Shown: positions 19,983-29,300 of the stretch, piece by piece
How the letters are laid out: the number at the start of each line of letters is the position of its first letter
Numbering within the stretch: position 1 is the stretch's first letter
NCBI RefSeq assembly: GCF_042684645.1
Contig: NZ_JBHULV010000028.1
Coordinates: 124,001-188,000, forward strand
Direction of reading: 5' to 3'
Length of the DNA: 64,000 nt
Origin: Pseudopedobacter alpinus
GTDB lineage: Bacteria > Bacteroidota > Bacteroidia > Sphingobacteriales > Sphingobacteriaceae
The notes under the pieces: model-generated
The model's database searches: none
The model's input: only the letters and a program-made list of their open reading frames with translations
Told to the model about the DNA's origin: nothing
Position numbers and translations under genes: made by a program

Positions 19983-21929
19983 ATGGCAAAAAAACAAGTA
20001 GCAGAGAAGGAGTTAGAAGCTAAACAAGCTGAACTTCAAGACACTGAAAAAAAAGTAAAAGAGGTATATGAGTCAGAAGCTGATTCATTATCTATTGATG
20101 ACATTAAATCATCATCAAAAATCGCTGATCCTAATGATTTTGATTGGGATGCTGACGAAAAAATGTTTGGTAACTACAGCAAAGCTGACCGTGAAAAAAT
20201 GGAAGAAATGTACTCAGGTACTTTCAATTCTGTTACCAAAGGAGAAATCATCTCTGGTGTTGTTGTAACTATCAACAGTAAAGATGTGGTATTAAATATC
20301 GGATTCAAATCTGACGGTTTAGTAGCAGTAAACGAATTCCGCGATATGCCTGATTTGAAAAAAGGTGATACCGTTGATGTTTTCGTAGAACAAAGAGAAG
20401 ATGAAAATGGACAATTAGTTTTATCTCGTAAAAGAGCAAAAACTCAACGTTCATGGGAAATGATTAATGAAGCTTTAGAAAATGATACAATCATTAATGG
20501 TTTTGTAAAAAGCCGTACTAAAGGTGGATTAATTGTAGATATTATTGGTGTTGAAGCTTTCCTTCCAGGATCTCAAATAGACATTAAGCCAATTAGAGAT
20601 TACGATGTTTACGTTGGTAAAACAATGGAATTCAAAGTTGTTAAAATCAACCACGAATTTAAAAATGTTGTAGTATCTCACAAAGTTTTAATTGAAGACG
20701 ATTTAGAATCACAAAAAGTTGAAATCGTTTCTAAATTAGAAAAAGGACAAGTATTAGAAGGAACTGTTAAAAACATTACGGATTTTGGTGTATTCATTGA
20801 TTTAGGTGGTGTTGATGGTTTATTACACATTACTGATATTTCTTGGGGACGTATTGAGCATCCAAGAGAAGTATTGTCTTTAGATGAAAAAGTAAATGTT
20901 GTTGTTCTTGACTTTGATGATGAGAAAAAACGTATTGCTTTAGGTTTAAAACAACTTTCTGCTCATCCTTGGGAATCTTTAGATACTGAATTAGCTATCG
21001 GAACTAAAGTAAAAGGTAAAATTGTTACTGTTGCTGATTATGGTGCTTTCTTAGAAATTATCCCAGGAGTAGAAGGATTAATCCACGTTTCTGAAATGTC
21101 TTGGTCTCAAAACTTGCGTAACCCACAAGAGTTTATGAAAACTGGCGACGAAGTTGAAGCTATAGTTTTAACTTTAGACAGAGACGAACGCAAAATGTCA
21201 TTAGGTATTAAGCAATTAACTCCAGATCCATGGGAGAAAGCTGCTGAAAGATACCCAATCGGAAGCAAGCACAAAGCTGCAGTTAAAAACATGACTAACT
21301 TTGGTGTTTTTGTTGAGATTGAAGAAGGAATTGATGGTTTAATCCACATTTCTGATCTTTCTTGGTCTAAAAAAGTAAACCACCCTAACGAGTTCACTAA
21401 AGTTGGTGAAGAATTAGATACAGTTGTTTTAGAATTAGACGTTGAAAACCGCAAATTAAGTTTAGGTCATAAACAATTAGAAGAAAACCCTTGGGAAACT
21501 TTTGAAACTATCTTCACATTGGATTCTATCCACGAAGGTACAGTTACTAAAGTAACAGATAAAGGTGCTATAATTGCTTTACCTTACGGTGTTGAAGGAT
21601 TTGTTCCATCTAAACACTTAGCTAAACAAGACGGTACAACTTTAAAAGCAGAAGAAGCTGCTGAATTTAAAATTATCGAATTCAACAAAGATTCAAAACG
21701 TATCGTTGTATCTCATGCTCGTATATGGGAAGAAGCTAAAGCTGAGGAAGTTGCAGAAGAAAGAGCTACTAAGAAAAAAGAAGCTACCGCTGCAAACGCA
21801 TCAGTTAAAAAAGTTAAAGATTCTGTAGAGAAATCTACTTTAGGAGATTTAGATGTATTATCTCAACTTAAAGATAAGTTAGAAGGTGATGCTTTAAAAG
21901 CTGCTAAGAAAAAAGTAGAAGGTAAATAA
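19983..21929 (+). CDS. rpsA: 30S ribosomal protein S1
   Basis: A 648-residue protein with an acidic, coiled N-terminal region (about 1-70) and six S1 RNA-binding domains starting near residues 78, 165, 253, 340, 427 and 514. Domains 3-5 carry the classic GVFIDLGGVDGLLH-type strand. A lysine-rich tail closes the protein. S1 binds mRNA and helps bring it to the 30S subunit, which matters more in this phylum because most mRNAs lack Shine-Dalgarno sites. The sequence is highly expressed in codon style (many GGT, GCT). It is a monocistron with its own promoter and a strong terminator. Confidence 0.97.
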   Translation: MAKKQVAEKELEAKQAELQDTEKKVKEVYESEADSLSIDDIKSSSKIADPNDFDWDADEKMFGNYSKADREKMEEMYSGTFNSVTKGEIISGVVVTINSKDVVLNIGFKSDGLVAVNEFRDMPDLKKGDTVDVFVEQREDENGQLVLSRKRAKTQRSWEMINEALENDTIINGFVKSRTKGGLIVDIIGVEAFLPGSQIDIKPIRDYDVYVGKTMEFKVVKINHEFKNVVVSHKVLIEDDLESQKVEIVSKLEKGQVLEGTVKNITDFGVFIDLGGVDGLLHITDISWGRIEHPREVLSLDEKVNVVVLDFDDEKKRIALGLKQLSAHPWESLDTELAIGTKVKGKIVTVADYGAFLEIIPGVEGLIHVSEMSWSQNLRNPQEFMKTGDEVEAIVLTLDRDERKMSLGIKQLTPDPWEKAAERYPIGSKHKAAVKNMTNFGVFVEIEEGIDGLIHISDLSWSKKVNHPNEFTKVGEELDTVVLELDVENRKLSLGHKQLEENPWETFETIFTLDSIHEGTVTKVTDKGAIIALPYGVEGFVPSKHLAKQDGTTLKAEEAAEFKIIEFNKDSKRIVVSHARIWEEAKAEEVAEERATKKKEATAANASVKKVKDSVEKSTLGDLDVLSQLKDKLEGDALKAAKKKVEGK

Positions 21930-21946
21930 TTAGCTTTTAAATATTT

Positions 21947-21983
21947 AAAGGGCAGTAAAATTAATTTTACTGCCCTTTTTTTT
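21947..21983 (+). terminator. rpsA terminator
   Basis: Perfect stem AAAGGGCAGTAAAA / TTTTACTGCCCTTT with a 4-nt loop and a T run. Confidence 0.95.
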
Positions 21984-22034
21984 GTACCAAAAATTACAGC
22001 CATTTTTGAATTAAAACTTTAAACCTTAAAACAA

Positions 22035-22451
22035 ATGAAAAAAATTTTAAACACTTTATTTTTGCTAAGCTTTATGCTACCAGCATTTACGCAAGAAAAT
22101 AAGCAATTAATAACGGTTACTAAAATTGCAGAAAGCACCCAAAGCTGGAACGGAGAAAAGCTACCATCCTACCCAACCGGGCAACCAAAAATAACCGTCT
22201 TAAAATACATCATTCCGCCGCATACCGTACTTGCATTACATAAACATTTGGTTATTAATGCTGGTGTTGTACTAAAAGGTACATTAACTGTAGTTGACGA
22301 TAAAGAAAATAAATTAGAGCTAAAAACTGGTGATAGTTTAATAGAGTTAGTAAACACTTTCCACTATGGAGAAAACAAAGGAGATGACCCCGTAGAAATT
22401 ATGGTTTTTTACGCTGGTGTTGAAGGAATGGAGAATACTGTTAAGAAATAA
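22035..22451 (+). CDS. secreted cupin-domain protein
   Basis: A 138-residue protein with a signal peptide (MKKILNTLFLLSFMLPAFTQ) and a single cupin barrel. Motif 1 includes HTVLALHKH, with two His able to bind a metal, and motif 2 includes NTFHYGENKGDDP, with a third His. Small periplasmic cupins may be enzymes or ligand binders; I cannot assign a substrate. No operon partner. Confidence 0.75.
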   Translation: MKKILNTLFLLSFMLPAFTQENKQLITVTKIAESTQSWNGEKLPSYPTGQPKITVLKYIIPPHTVLALHKHLVINAGVVLKGTLTVVDDKENKLELKTGDSLIELVNTFHYGENKGDDPVEIMVFYAGVEGMENTVKK

Positions 22452-22771
22452 TGATGTTGAATTTATAGCCCTTTGTTTGATTATTAATTTCATCCTTAAA
22501 AAGGCAACCGCACAGCCTTTCCTGCCCTCATGCCGGGCAGTGGCAGATACTTTTTTTCCGCAAAAAAGTATCCAAAAAACTCTCGCCTATGCCTGATGCT
22601 ATAAATGGAAGTGCCCATATTTCTTCAACTATTCCGCACCAGCCAAAGGCGAATTTTAAGGTGATTAATGTTTCTGCTATAATTAAAAATGGGAAATTTC
22701 AAACCTTAAAAATCGGAACTAAGCTAAAACCCTTTCTAAAAAAACACATCCATTTCTATAAATGAAACTCC
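22452..22771. other. intergenic region with dispersed-repeat-like hairpins
   Basis: No gene seen. It contains the inverted pair CTGCCC/GGGCAG (about 22523-22541) and ATACTTTTTT / AAAAAAGTAT (about 22548-22570). This style of TACTTTTTTC...GAAAAAAG hairpin recurs in the 198-bp repeats at 37881-38333. Confidence 0.45.
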
Positions 22772-22806
22772 AAAAAAAAAGACCGATTAAAATAATCAGT
22801 CTTTCT
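22772..22806 (-). terminator. terminator of the Nudix-type regulator gene
   Basis: Stem AAAGACcGATT / AATCaGTCTTT with one mismatch; on the minus strand it is followed by nine T. It lies 23 bp after the stop codon. Confidence 0.8.
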
Positions 22807-22828
22807 TTAAAATAGTTTACATAAAGAA

Positions 22829-23524
22829 CTATTTAGTAAAAGAAAGTTCTTTATGGAAATTCTTAGCGTATTTACGCTTGTCAAATTTATAAAGTTTGGC
22901 AGCTCTATATGAAACCCCTTTTTGCTTTTCATCTAGTTCTCTTAAGATATCATAAGACAACATCTTCTTTCTAAAATTCCTTTTATCTAGTTTTTTGTTT
23001 AAAATAACTTCATACACATTTTGTAATTGTGTTAAGGTAAATTTTTCTGGCAACAGCTCAAAAGCAATAGGCTGGTAGCTTATTTTATTTCTTATTTTTT
23101 CAAAACCTTTCCTAAAAATTCTGCTGTGGTCAAATGCTAGTTCTGGAATATCTTTTACGTTTACCCATACTGCTTGTTTTGCAAAATTTGTAATTGGATG
23201 CAAATCTTTTTGCCCATTCAACCTAATTAGAGCGTAATATGCAACAGTAATTACCCTCCCTTGAGGGTGTCTTCCTAAAGCCCCGAAGGTGTAAAATTGC
23301 TCCATATAAATGTCTTTTAAACCTGTAGATTCGTAAAGAATTCGTTTAGCTGCAGTCTCAATCGCTTCTGTGTTTTCTACAAAATATCCTGGTAAAGCAA
23401 ACCAACCTTTAAATGGTTCTTCATTTCTTTCAATCAATAAAATTTTCAGTTCTCCTTCGTCAAATCCAAAAATGATACAATCTACGGTGAAAATAGATTC
23501 GAAATTTAGCGGTAAATTTTCCAA
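22829..23524 (-). CDS. Nudix-fold transcriptional regulator (NrtR/AraR-like)
   Basis: A 231-residue protein. An N-terminal Nudix fold (about residues 10-140) is joined to a C-terminal winged-helix-like region (about 150-225), the NrtR/AraR layout in which the Nudix domain senses an ADP-ribose or sugar ligand. The Nudix box is degenerate: the place of REUxEExGU reads RILYESTGL, so two of the catalytic glutamates are missing. It is therefore probably a sensor and not a hydrolase. It is divergent from the pfkA-kinase-gapA operon, with a GTGTA-N5-TACAC inverted repeat between them, so control of sugar metabolism is a reasonable inference. Confidence 0.75.
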   Translation of the reverse strand: MENLPLNFESIFTVDCIIFGFDEGELKILLIERNEEPFKGWFALPGYFVENTEAIETAAKRILYESTGLKDIYMEQFYTFGALGRHPQGRVITVAYYALIRLNGQKDLHPITNFAKQAVWVNVKDIPELAFDHSRIFRKGFEKIRNKISYQPIAFELLPEKFTLTQLQNVYEVILNKKLDKRNFRKKMLSYDILRELDEKQKGVSYRAAKLYKFDKRKYAKNFHKELSFTK

Positions 23525-23585
23525 GATATAAAGCTATAATTTAATTGTAATTTAACACAAAGTTGAAAAAAATAATCGACAAAAA

Positions 23586-23618
23586 TTTGCTTAGTGTAAA
23601 AAATACACCTTATATTAG
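23586..23618 (+). promoter_or_regulatory. candidate pfkA promoter with embedded operator
   Basis: TTTG at 23586-23589 and a weaker TATATTAG at 23611-23618 have about the expected spacing. Between them is the inverted repeat GTGTA-N5-TACAC (23594-23608). A regulator bound here would block RNA polymerase. The divergent Nudix-type regulator is the obvious candidate, though this is inference. Confidence 0.45.
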
Positions 23619-23648
23619 TAACTCCAAACTTTCGAACAATACAAATAC

Positions 23649-24629
23649 ATGTCAAAAATAAATAAAATAGCAGTTTTTACTTCAGGAGGAGATGCACCAG
23701 GAATGAACCCCTGTATTAGAGCAGTTGTAAGAACCGGCATTTATTATGGATTAAAAGTAGCAGGGATAAGGCAAGGATATCAAGGAATGATTGAGAACAA
23801 CATCGTTGATATGGATAACCATTCTGTTAGCAATATCCTACAATTAGGCGGAACAATATTAAAAACAGCTCGTTGCCTAGAATTTAAAACCCCCGAGGGG
23901 ATGCAAAAGGCTTATGATAACCTTAAAAAGAATAAAATTGATGCTTTAGTTGGCATTGGTGGCGATGGTACTTTTACTGGTCTTGAGCGTTTTTCTTCAA
24001 AATTTGATATTCCGGTAATTGGTGTGCCAGGCACCATTGATAACGATTTATACGGTTCTGATTATACTTTAGGGTTTGATACAGCAACAAATACAGTAAT
24101 TGAAGCTATTGATAAAATTAGAGATACAGCAGAATCCCATGCTCGGTTATTTTTTGTAGAAGTAATGGGGCGTGATGCTGGCTGTATTGCTTTAAGAGCA
24201 GGTATAGCTGGTGGCGCAGAGGCCATCATGTTACCAGAAAAAGACACTAGCATTAAAGATTTAATTGCTACTTTGGCCGCAGGAGCTGCAAAAAACAAAA
24301 CATCGGGAATTGTAATTGTTGCCGAAGGAGATAAAAATGGTGGTGCCTTTAATGTTGCTAAAAGAGTGAAAGAGGTTTTTAATTTTTACGATACCAAAGT
24401 AACCATATTGGGCCATTTGCAAAGAGGTGGTTCGCCTAGCAGTTTTGATAGGATTTTAGGAAGCCGAATGGGTTTTGCCGCTGTTAAGGCATTAATAGCA
24501 GGAGAGCATCGTAAAACAGTTGGTTTAAGAGGGAATGAAATTGTTTTAACCGATATTGTTGAAGCATTAAATGGGCATGAATTTAAGTTAGAAGACGATT
24601 TAATGGAAATGTCAACTATATTAGCATAA
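23649..24629 (+). CDS. pfkA: ATP-dependent 6-phosphofructokinase
   Basis: A 326-residue protein of standard bacterial PfkA length. It phosphorylates fructose 6-phosphate to the 1,6-bisphosphate. Visible are the GGDAPGMN nucleotide loop at 14-21, GGDGTFTG at about 103-110 (the Gly after GGDGT fits ATP use), catalytic GTIDNDLYGSDYTLGFDTA at about 126-144, and EVMGRDAG substrate binding at about 170. It is the first gene of a tight operon: 6 bp to the BadF-type kinase, then 4 bp to gapA. Confidence 0.96.
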   Translation: MSKINKIAVFTSGGDAPGMNPCIRAVVRTGIYYGLKVAGIRQGYQGMIENNIVDMDNHSVSNILQLGGTILKTARCLEFKTPEGMQKAYDNLKKNKIDALVGIGGDGTFTGLERFSSKFDIPVIGVPGTIDNDLYGSDYTLGFDTATNTVIEAIDKIRDTAESHARLFFVEVMGRDAGCIALRAGIAGGAEAIMLPEKDTSIKDLIATLAAGAAKNKTSGIVIVAEGDKNGGAFNVAKRVKEVFNFYDTKVTILGHLQRGGSPSSFDRILGSRMGFAAVKALIAGEHRKTVGLRGNEIVLTDIVEALNGHEFKLEDDLMEMSTILA

Positions 24630-24635
24630 TTTTTA

Positions 24636-25484
24636 ATGATAGCAGTAGTTTACAGTGGTTCAAGATATTCTAATTGGCGTTTAACCGAAAAGAAAGAGGT
24701 TATTGAGGTGCGTACCAATGGTATCAATCCTTTCTTTAACGATGAAAAATGGATTATCCAACTGTTAAACAAAAACACTAAGCTCATTAACAATGCAGAA
24801 GCCATCAAAAAAATATATTTTTTTGGTGCTGGTGCGTCTTCTAAAGAAAGAAATCTAATCATTCATAATGCTTTATCAAAGTTTTTTAGGTACAGTAAAG
24901 TATATGTTTCCCATGATATGGATGCAGCCGCAAAAGCGTCTTCTGATGATAAACCCGGCGTTGTTTGTATTATAGGAAGTGGTTCTAACGCTAGCTTTTT
25001 TGATGGAAAAAAAATAATAGAAAATAGTTATGGTTTAGGGTACGCCATTAGTGATGAAGGATCTGCTACTTGGATGGGTAAAGCCATTTTAAAAGCATAC
25101 CTAAGCGACACCATGCCAGCCGATATAAAGGCAGCTTTTGAAAAAAAATATGACTATGATAGGCGCACCATCATGGATAAGCTCTATAAGTTGCCACATC
25201 CAAACATATTCTTAACCTCTTTTACAAGTTTTTATAATGAAAACAGAACTTCGCCTTATATTAAAGGATTAATTAAAGAAGGCTTTGGATTATTTATGGA
25301 TACTTATCTTATCCCGCTTCATCAAAGCTATGGTGGTAAACACCCTATCTACTTTGTAGGTACAATTGCTGCGTTTTTTCAAGATTATTTGAGAGAAGTT
25401 GCAGAAGAAAAAAATATTAACATTAGTTCGGTTATAAAAGAACCTATTTATAATTTATTAAATTATTACGCAAATAAAAATTAA
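24636..25484 (+). CDS. BadF/BadG-type ATPase, N-acetylglucosamine-kinase-like
   Basis: A 282-residue actin-fold (ASKHA) protein. The N-terminal phosphate loop is unusual (VVYSGSRYSNWRL instead of DGGGTxT). The second phosphate motif CIIGSGSNASFFDG and the adenosine-site GYAISDEGSATWMGK are clear. Such proteins phosphorylate N-acetylglucosamine or related amino sugars; in Bacteroidota this short version is regularly placed between glycolytic genes. It lies between pfkA and gapA with gaps of 6 and 4 bp, so it is certainly co-transcribed. The substrate is inferred. Confidence 0.8.
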   Translation: MIAVVYSGSRYSNWRLTEKKEVIEVRTNGINPFFNDEKWIIQLLNKNTKLINNAEAIKKIYFFGAGASSKERNLIIHNALSKFFRYSKVYVSHDMDAAAKASSDDKPGVVCIIGSGSNASFFDGKKIIENSYGLGYAISDEGSATWMGKAILKAYLSDTMPADIKAAFEKKYDYDRRTIMDKLYKLPHPNIFLTSFTSFYNENRTSPYIKGLIKEGFGLFMDTYLIPLHQSYGGKHPIYFVGTIAAFFQDYLREVAEEKNINISSVIKEPIYNLLNYYANKN

Positions 25485-25488
25485 CAAA

Positions 25489-26487
25489 ATGAAAATTGGA
25501 ATCAACGGCTTTGGCCGTATCGGAAGATTAGCTTTTAGAGCTGCCGTAACAAGAAAAGATATTGAAGTTGTTGGAATAAATGATTTGGTTGAACCAGATT
25601 ATATGGCTTACATGTTAAAATACGATTCTACACATGGTATTTTTGATGGTACTGTAGAAGTGAAAGACGGTAACTTAGTAGTAAACGGAAAAACTATCCG
25701 CGTAACTGCAGAAAGAGACCCAGCTAACTTAAAATGGGATGAGATTGGTGCAGAATATATTATAGAATCAACAGGTTTATTTTTAACCCAAGAAACAGCT
25801 CAAAAACACATTGATGCTGGTGCTAAAAAAGTAGTAATGAGTGCGCCTGCAAAGGATGATACCCCTACTTTTGTAATGGGTGTAAACCACAAAACATTAA
25901 CTGCAGATCAAAATATCGTTTCTAACGCATCTTGTACTACTAACTGTTTAGCTCCAATAACTAAAGTTTTAATGGATAACTTTGGTATTATTGAAGGCTT
26001 AATGACTACTGTACACGCAACAACTGCTACTCAAAAAACAGTTGATGGTCCGTCTGCAAAAGACTGGAGAGGTGGACGTGGTGCTGCACAAAACATTATT
26101 CCTTCTTCTACTGGTGCTGCAAAAGCGGTAGGATTAGTGATTCCCGCAATTAAAGGAAAATTAACTGGTATGGCTTTCCGTGTACCAACTCCAGATGTTT
26201 CTGTTGTTGATTTAACCGTACGTTTAGAAAAACCAGCTACTTATGAGCAAATCAAAAAAGCAATGAAAGATGCTTCTGAAGGTGAGTTAAAAGGTATTTT
26301 AGGTTATACTGAAGATGCTGTTGTTTCTACAGATTTCTTAGGAGACGCTCGTACTTCTATCTTTGATGCTGATGCTGGTATTGCATTGAACGATAACTTT
26401 GTAAAGGTTGTTGCTTGGTACGATAACGAGTGGGGATATTCTAACAAAATCATCGATTTATTACAACACATGGCTACAGTTAAGTAG
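25489..26487 (+). CDS. gapA: glyceraldehyde-3-phosphate dehydrogenase, type I
   Basis: A 332-residue protein. It oxidises glyceraldehyde 3-phosphate to 1,3-bisphosphoglycerate with NAD. The Rossmann start is KIGINGFGRIGRLAFRA, the catalytic Cys is in NASCTTNCLAP (about residue 150), and the TTVHATTATQKTVDGPS His motif and WYDNEWGYSNK end are all present. Last gene of the pfkA operon, followed by a terminator at 26512. Confidence 0.97.
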   Translation: MKIGINGFGRIGRLAFRAAVTRKDIEVVGINDLVEPDYMAYMLKYDSTHGIFDGTVEVKDGNLVVNGKTIRVTAERDPANLKWDEIGAEYIIESTGLFLTQETAQKHIDAGAKKVVMSAPAKDDTPTFVMGVNHKTLTADQNIVSNASCTTNCLAPITKVLMDNFGIIEGLMTTVHATTATQKTVDGPSAKDWRGGRGAAQNIIPSSTGAAKAVGLVIPAIKGKLTGMAFRVPTPDVSVVDLTVRLEKPATYEQIKKAMKDASEGELKGILGYTEDAVVSTDFLGDARTSIFDADAGIALNDNFVKVVAWYDNEWGYSNKIIDLLQHMATVK

Positions 26488-26511
26488 TTTTAAAAATAGT
26501 TATAAAAGAAG

Positions 26512-26545
26512 AGGTTGTCTTATTCATTTAAGGCAACCTTTTTTT
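26512..26545 (+). terminator. terminator of the pfkA-gapA operon
   Basis: Stem AGGTTGtCTTA / TTAAGgCAACCT with an ATTCAT-type loop and seven T. Confidence 0.85.
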
Positions 26546-26974
26546 ATAAATTAGATTTTTTGGGCATATTATCCGCTGGCAGGTGGATTACACTATATCT
26601 TTATAATTGCCGTCCTTCGACTCCGCTACCATTGACGTTATTTATAATCACCTATTAATTAGGTTGCTAAAAGCAGAGCCGTTTTGTCCTGCTGAGCGGA
26701 GTCGAAGCATAAGTCCCTTCGCTCCCCTTCGACTCCGCTCAGGGTGACTCCCCCCTTGTGTTGTTGCCAAATCATGAGTTTTATCGTCATTCTATATTGA
26801 TTTATATGAAATATATTAGGCCTCAGGAGGACAAATAAAATGGATGTCGTTACAACCGTTTATCCAAAGCGTTATATCGACCTTACCCCTAAACACAAAT
26901 TATCAAAAACAATCTCCCTCATTTCTGAAATAAACAATATATTAGCCCTCAGTAACATCATAAAATAATAAGCT
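26546..26974. other. intergenic region carrying CTTCGACTCCGCTC-type repeats
   Basis: No gene supported. A perfect 16-bp inverted repeat (CTGAGCGGAGTCGAAG at 26692-26707 and its complement at 26727-26742) can form a large hairpin, and a third partial copy lies near 26616. The same 14-bp core occurs twice in the degenerate end of the CRISPR array (about 62279-62292 and 62412-62425). It is a dispersed genomic repeat family. Confidence 0.6.
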
Positions 26975-27802
26975 TTGGTAATTGTAATACAGTGTACAGA
27001 TGAGGTTGGTTTAGTATCTATCATTTCATCTGTTTTAGCAAAAGGAGGATATAATATTGTATCTATGCGAGAGCATGTTGATGTAATAGCAAATCAATTT
27101 TTTGCAAGATTAGTGGTAAACAGCATCCTGAATCCTGAAGAAATTGAAGAAGAATTATTGCGTGTTTTACCACAAAATGCCGTAGTACATGTAAACCCAC
27201 AGCCCGAAAAAAACATCGTAGTTTTAGTAACCAAAGAATACCACTGTTTAAGCGATATTTTAACACGTAACCATTTTAAAACTTTGGGCGCAAATGTAAG
27301 TTGCATTATAGGCAATCATCCCGATTTGGAAAACATATCGCAAAGGTTTCAAATTCCTTTTCATTTTATAAACCATCATGAAAAAACCAAAGAGGTTTTT
27401 GAAGAAGAATTGAAAGCCATTGTAAAACCCTACAAACCTGACTATTTAATTTTAGCAAAATTTATGCGCATTCTTTCGCCAAGTTTTGTTAGCAGTTTCC
27501 CACTGCAAATTATTAATATACACCACTCCTTTTTACCCGCTTTTATAGGTGCTAACCCCTATAAACAAGCATTTGAACGTGGCGTAAAAATTATTGGTGC
27601 AACGGCTCATTTTGTAACTAACGATTTAGATGAAGGCCCAATTATTACTCAAAAAATAACACCTGTTAACCACAGTTTTGGCTTAAAAGATTTAGTGAGA
27701 GCTGGCAGAGAGAATGAAACAGCTGCCTTGGCAAAAGCAATGCAATTGGTTTTTGAAGATAGGGTGTTTGTTTATAACAATAAAACAGTGGTTTTTGATT
27801 AA
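26975..27802 (+). CDS. purU: formyltetrahydrofolate deformylase
   Basis: A 275-residue protein: an N-terminal ACT domain (VIVIQCTDEVGLVSIISSVL) and a C-terminal formyltransferase fold. The latter has IHHSFLPAFIGANPYKQAFERG and the catalytic-site ATAHFVTNDLDEGPII (Asp). It hydrolyses 10-formyl-THF to formate and THF, balancing one-carbon pools for purine synthesis. The start is TTG at 26975: a stop codon lies two codons upstream in frame and no ATG lies near, while the conserved ACT strand begins at once. Confidence 0.93.
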   Translation: MVIVIQCTDEVGLVSIISSVLAKGGYNIVSMREHVDVIANQFFARLVVNSILNPEEIEEELLRVLPQNAVVHVNPQPEKNIVVLVTKEYHCLSDILTRNHFKTLGANVSCIIGNHPDLENISQRFQIPFHFINHHEKTKEVFEEELKAIVKPYKPDYLILAKFMRILSPSFVSSFPLQIINIHHSFLPAFIGANPYKQAFERGVKIIGATAHFVTNDLDEGPIITQKITPVNHSFGLKDLVRAGRENETAALAKAMQLVFEDRVFVYNNKTVVFD

Positions 27803-27821
27803 TTATGGTCAATTTTTTTTC

Positions 27822-28019
27822 TTCAATACCAGCATACCTTCTTTCATTTATAACAATACCGTGAAATTTGGAACTATAAGCACTACTGTTTTAACAGCAA
27901 CAAGCAATAGAATTACGGTAGCAGTTCCTTCAAATATTACTCCCTCTGCTATGAAAATTAGCGTTACTGTTAACGGACAAACCATTACCGCAACAGATAA
28001 TTTTACGATTACCAATTAG
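27822..28019 (+). pseudogene. remnant of an IPT/TIG-domain surface protein
   Basis: A frame ending at 28019 reads FIYNNTVKFG...TATSNRITVAVPSNITPSAMKISVTVNGQTITATDNFTITN. This is the second half of an IPT/TIG immunoglobulin-like domain (vkFgtt...itvavPsgi...itVtvngqtxtaxdxFti). It has no start or signal peptide, and the frame overlaps the end of purU, so it is a gene fragment left by deletion. Confidence 0.6.
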
Positions 28020-28613
28020 GGATTGGTTAATTTTGTTTAGAAAGCAGCACTCTTGATGAAGGGGTGCTATTTTATTTGTGTTATTTTTGGATTCAGTCCA
28101 AGCAGGGTTTCTCTTTTCTGAGAACCCTGCGTTTTGCGTTAACGATTGAAATGGCATCCTTTTTATTATCATCCTGAGCGAAGTTGAAGGAAGGCAATAA
28201 AAAGATATAATGGAAAGCGTGTATAAACGCCCAAATTAAATTAACAATGATTTACATCTCTTATTTAATAATCTCTAACACAAATGCATCTTCTAAACCA
28301 ACAGATGGCTTACTTCCTCGCCATGATACAAATAAGAACATTACATGTGCATTTTTTTTTGCAAATATATTTTTCTAAGATATAAGAGCTTGTTTAAAAT
28401 TTATCTAATAATTTGCTTATACTTATTTTTGGCTACAACTTCGTTAAATTTTTCGATACATTTTTTTTTTAAAAGGAACTCTAGAGTGCTAAAGCAGTTT
28501 TCAAGACAGCTTCCGGCTATCTCTACAAAATTTGTCTCCTTTCCCTCAAAAATAATCTATAAACATTTTTACAATACAAATTTAAACAGACGCTAGTTTT
28601 CAACAAAAAACTA
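28020..28613. other. 594-bp intergenic region, no gene
   Basis: It contains a hairpin, CAGGGTT.../...AACCCTG (about 28102-28132), and a dispersed TCCTGAGCGAAGTTGAAGGA motif (about 28171-28190). The small plus frame at 28345-28596 has no family resemblance and very biased composition, and is not called. Confidence 0.4.
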
Positions 28614-29300
28614 TCAATGACAAATAACCGTTTCAGAAGATATTTTAGGACTTAGATAAGGGATATCTAAATTTAAGCCTCTAACTATAAACCACAAACC
28701 CAAACACAGCGTAAGGTAGGGTAAAAATAAATTGATTTTTTGCCTAAATACAGGTTTACTAAAGTTTACACCCAACATTGCCAGCAACATTAAAGGAGTA
28801 GTACCTAAACCAAAAACAAACATAAACAAAGCCGATTGATAAGCACTATTGGTATTTATTGCGGTTGCCAGGCCTAAATAAACAAAACCACATGGCAAAA
28901 AACCATTTAACAAGCCTAAATAAAAATGACCAGCTTTACGGTTAATGGCATTTGCAATTACTTTATTAATAAACCTATTAAATAGGTTTGGTTGGTAATT
29001 TTCTTTTTTACTATACTTAATAATTTGGGGCAAAACCGCTAAAACAATTAAAACCCCGCTTAAAATACTTATGGCTTGTTGTGCACCAGCAAGCCATAAT
29101 TGTTTGCCTAATAAACCAATTAATAAGCCTAAAAAAGCGTAAGAAATTGCTCGCCCAACGTTATAAGATATTTTTTTTAATACAACTAGCCATGTACTTT
29201 CTGCTTGTTGCGGAAAAGCAAAAGCTAGAGGCCCACACATGCCAACACAGTGAAAGCTGCCTAATAATCCAATCACAAATGCGAGTTGGATATGGCTCAT
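28614..29300 (-). CDS. SafE/TauE-type membrane protein linked to cbb3 oxidase
   Basis: A 228-residue protein with six or so membrane helices. The conserved start is MSHIQLAFVIGLLGSFHCVGMCGPLAFA, with the GSFHCxGMCGP motif that suggests copper or heme/thiol transport in cytochrome oxidase assembly (UreH/SafE-like group). The ATG at 29300 is chosen because it overlaps the ccoH stop as ATGA; the longer frame (to 29369) would add 23 residues inside ccoH. It is the last gene of the ccoNO-Q-P-G-H operon. Confidence 0.8.
   Translation of the reverse strand: MSHIQLAFVIGLLGSFHCVGMCGPLAFAFPQQAESTWLVVLKKISYNVGRAISYAFLGLLIGLLGKQLWLAGAQQAISILSGVLIVLAVLPQIIKYSKKENYQPNLFNRFINKVIANAINRKAGHFYLGLLNGFLPCGFVYLGLATAINTNSAYQSALFMFVFGLGTTPLMLLAMLGVNFSKPVFRQKINLFLPYLTLCLGLWFIVRGLNLDIPYLSPKISSETVICH

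Noticed and set aside
28345..28596. 83-codon plus-strand frame
   Set aside because: Composition driven by T-rich sequence; no start context, family or neighbour support.
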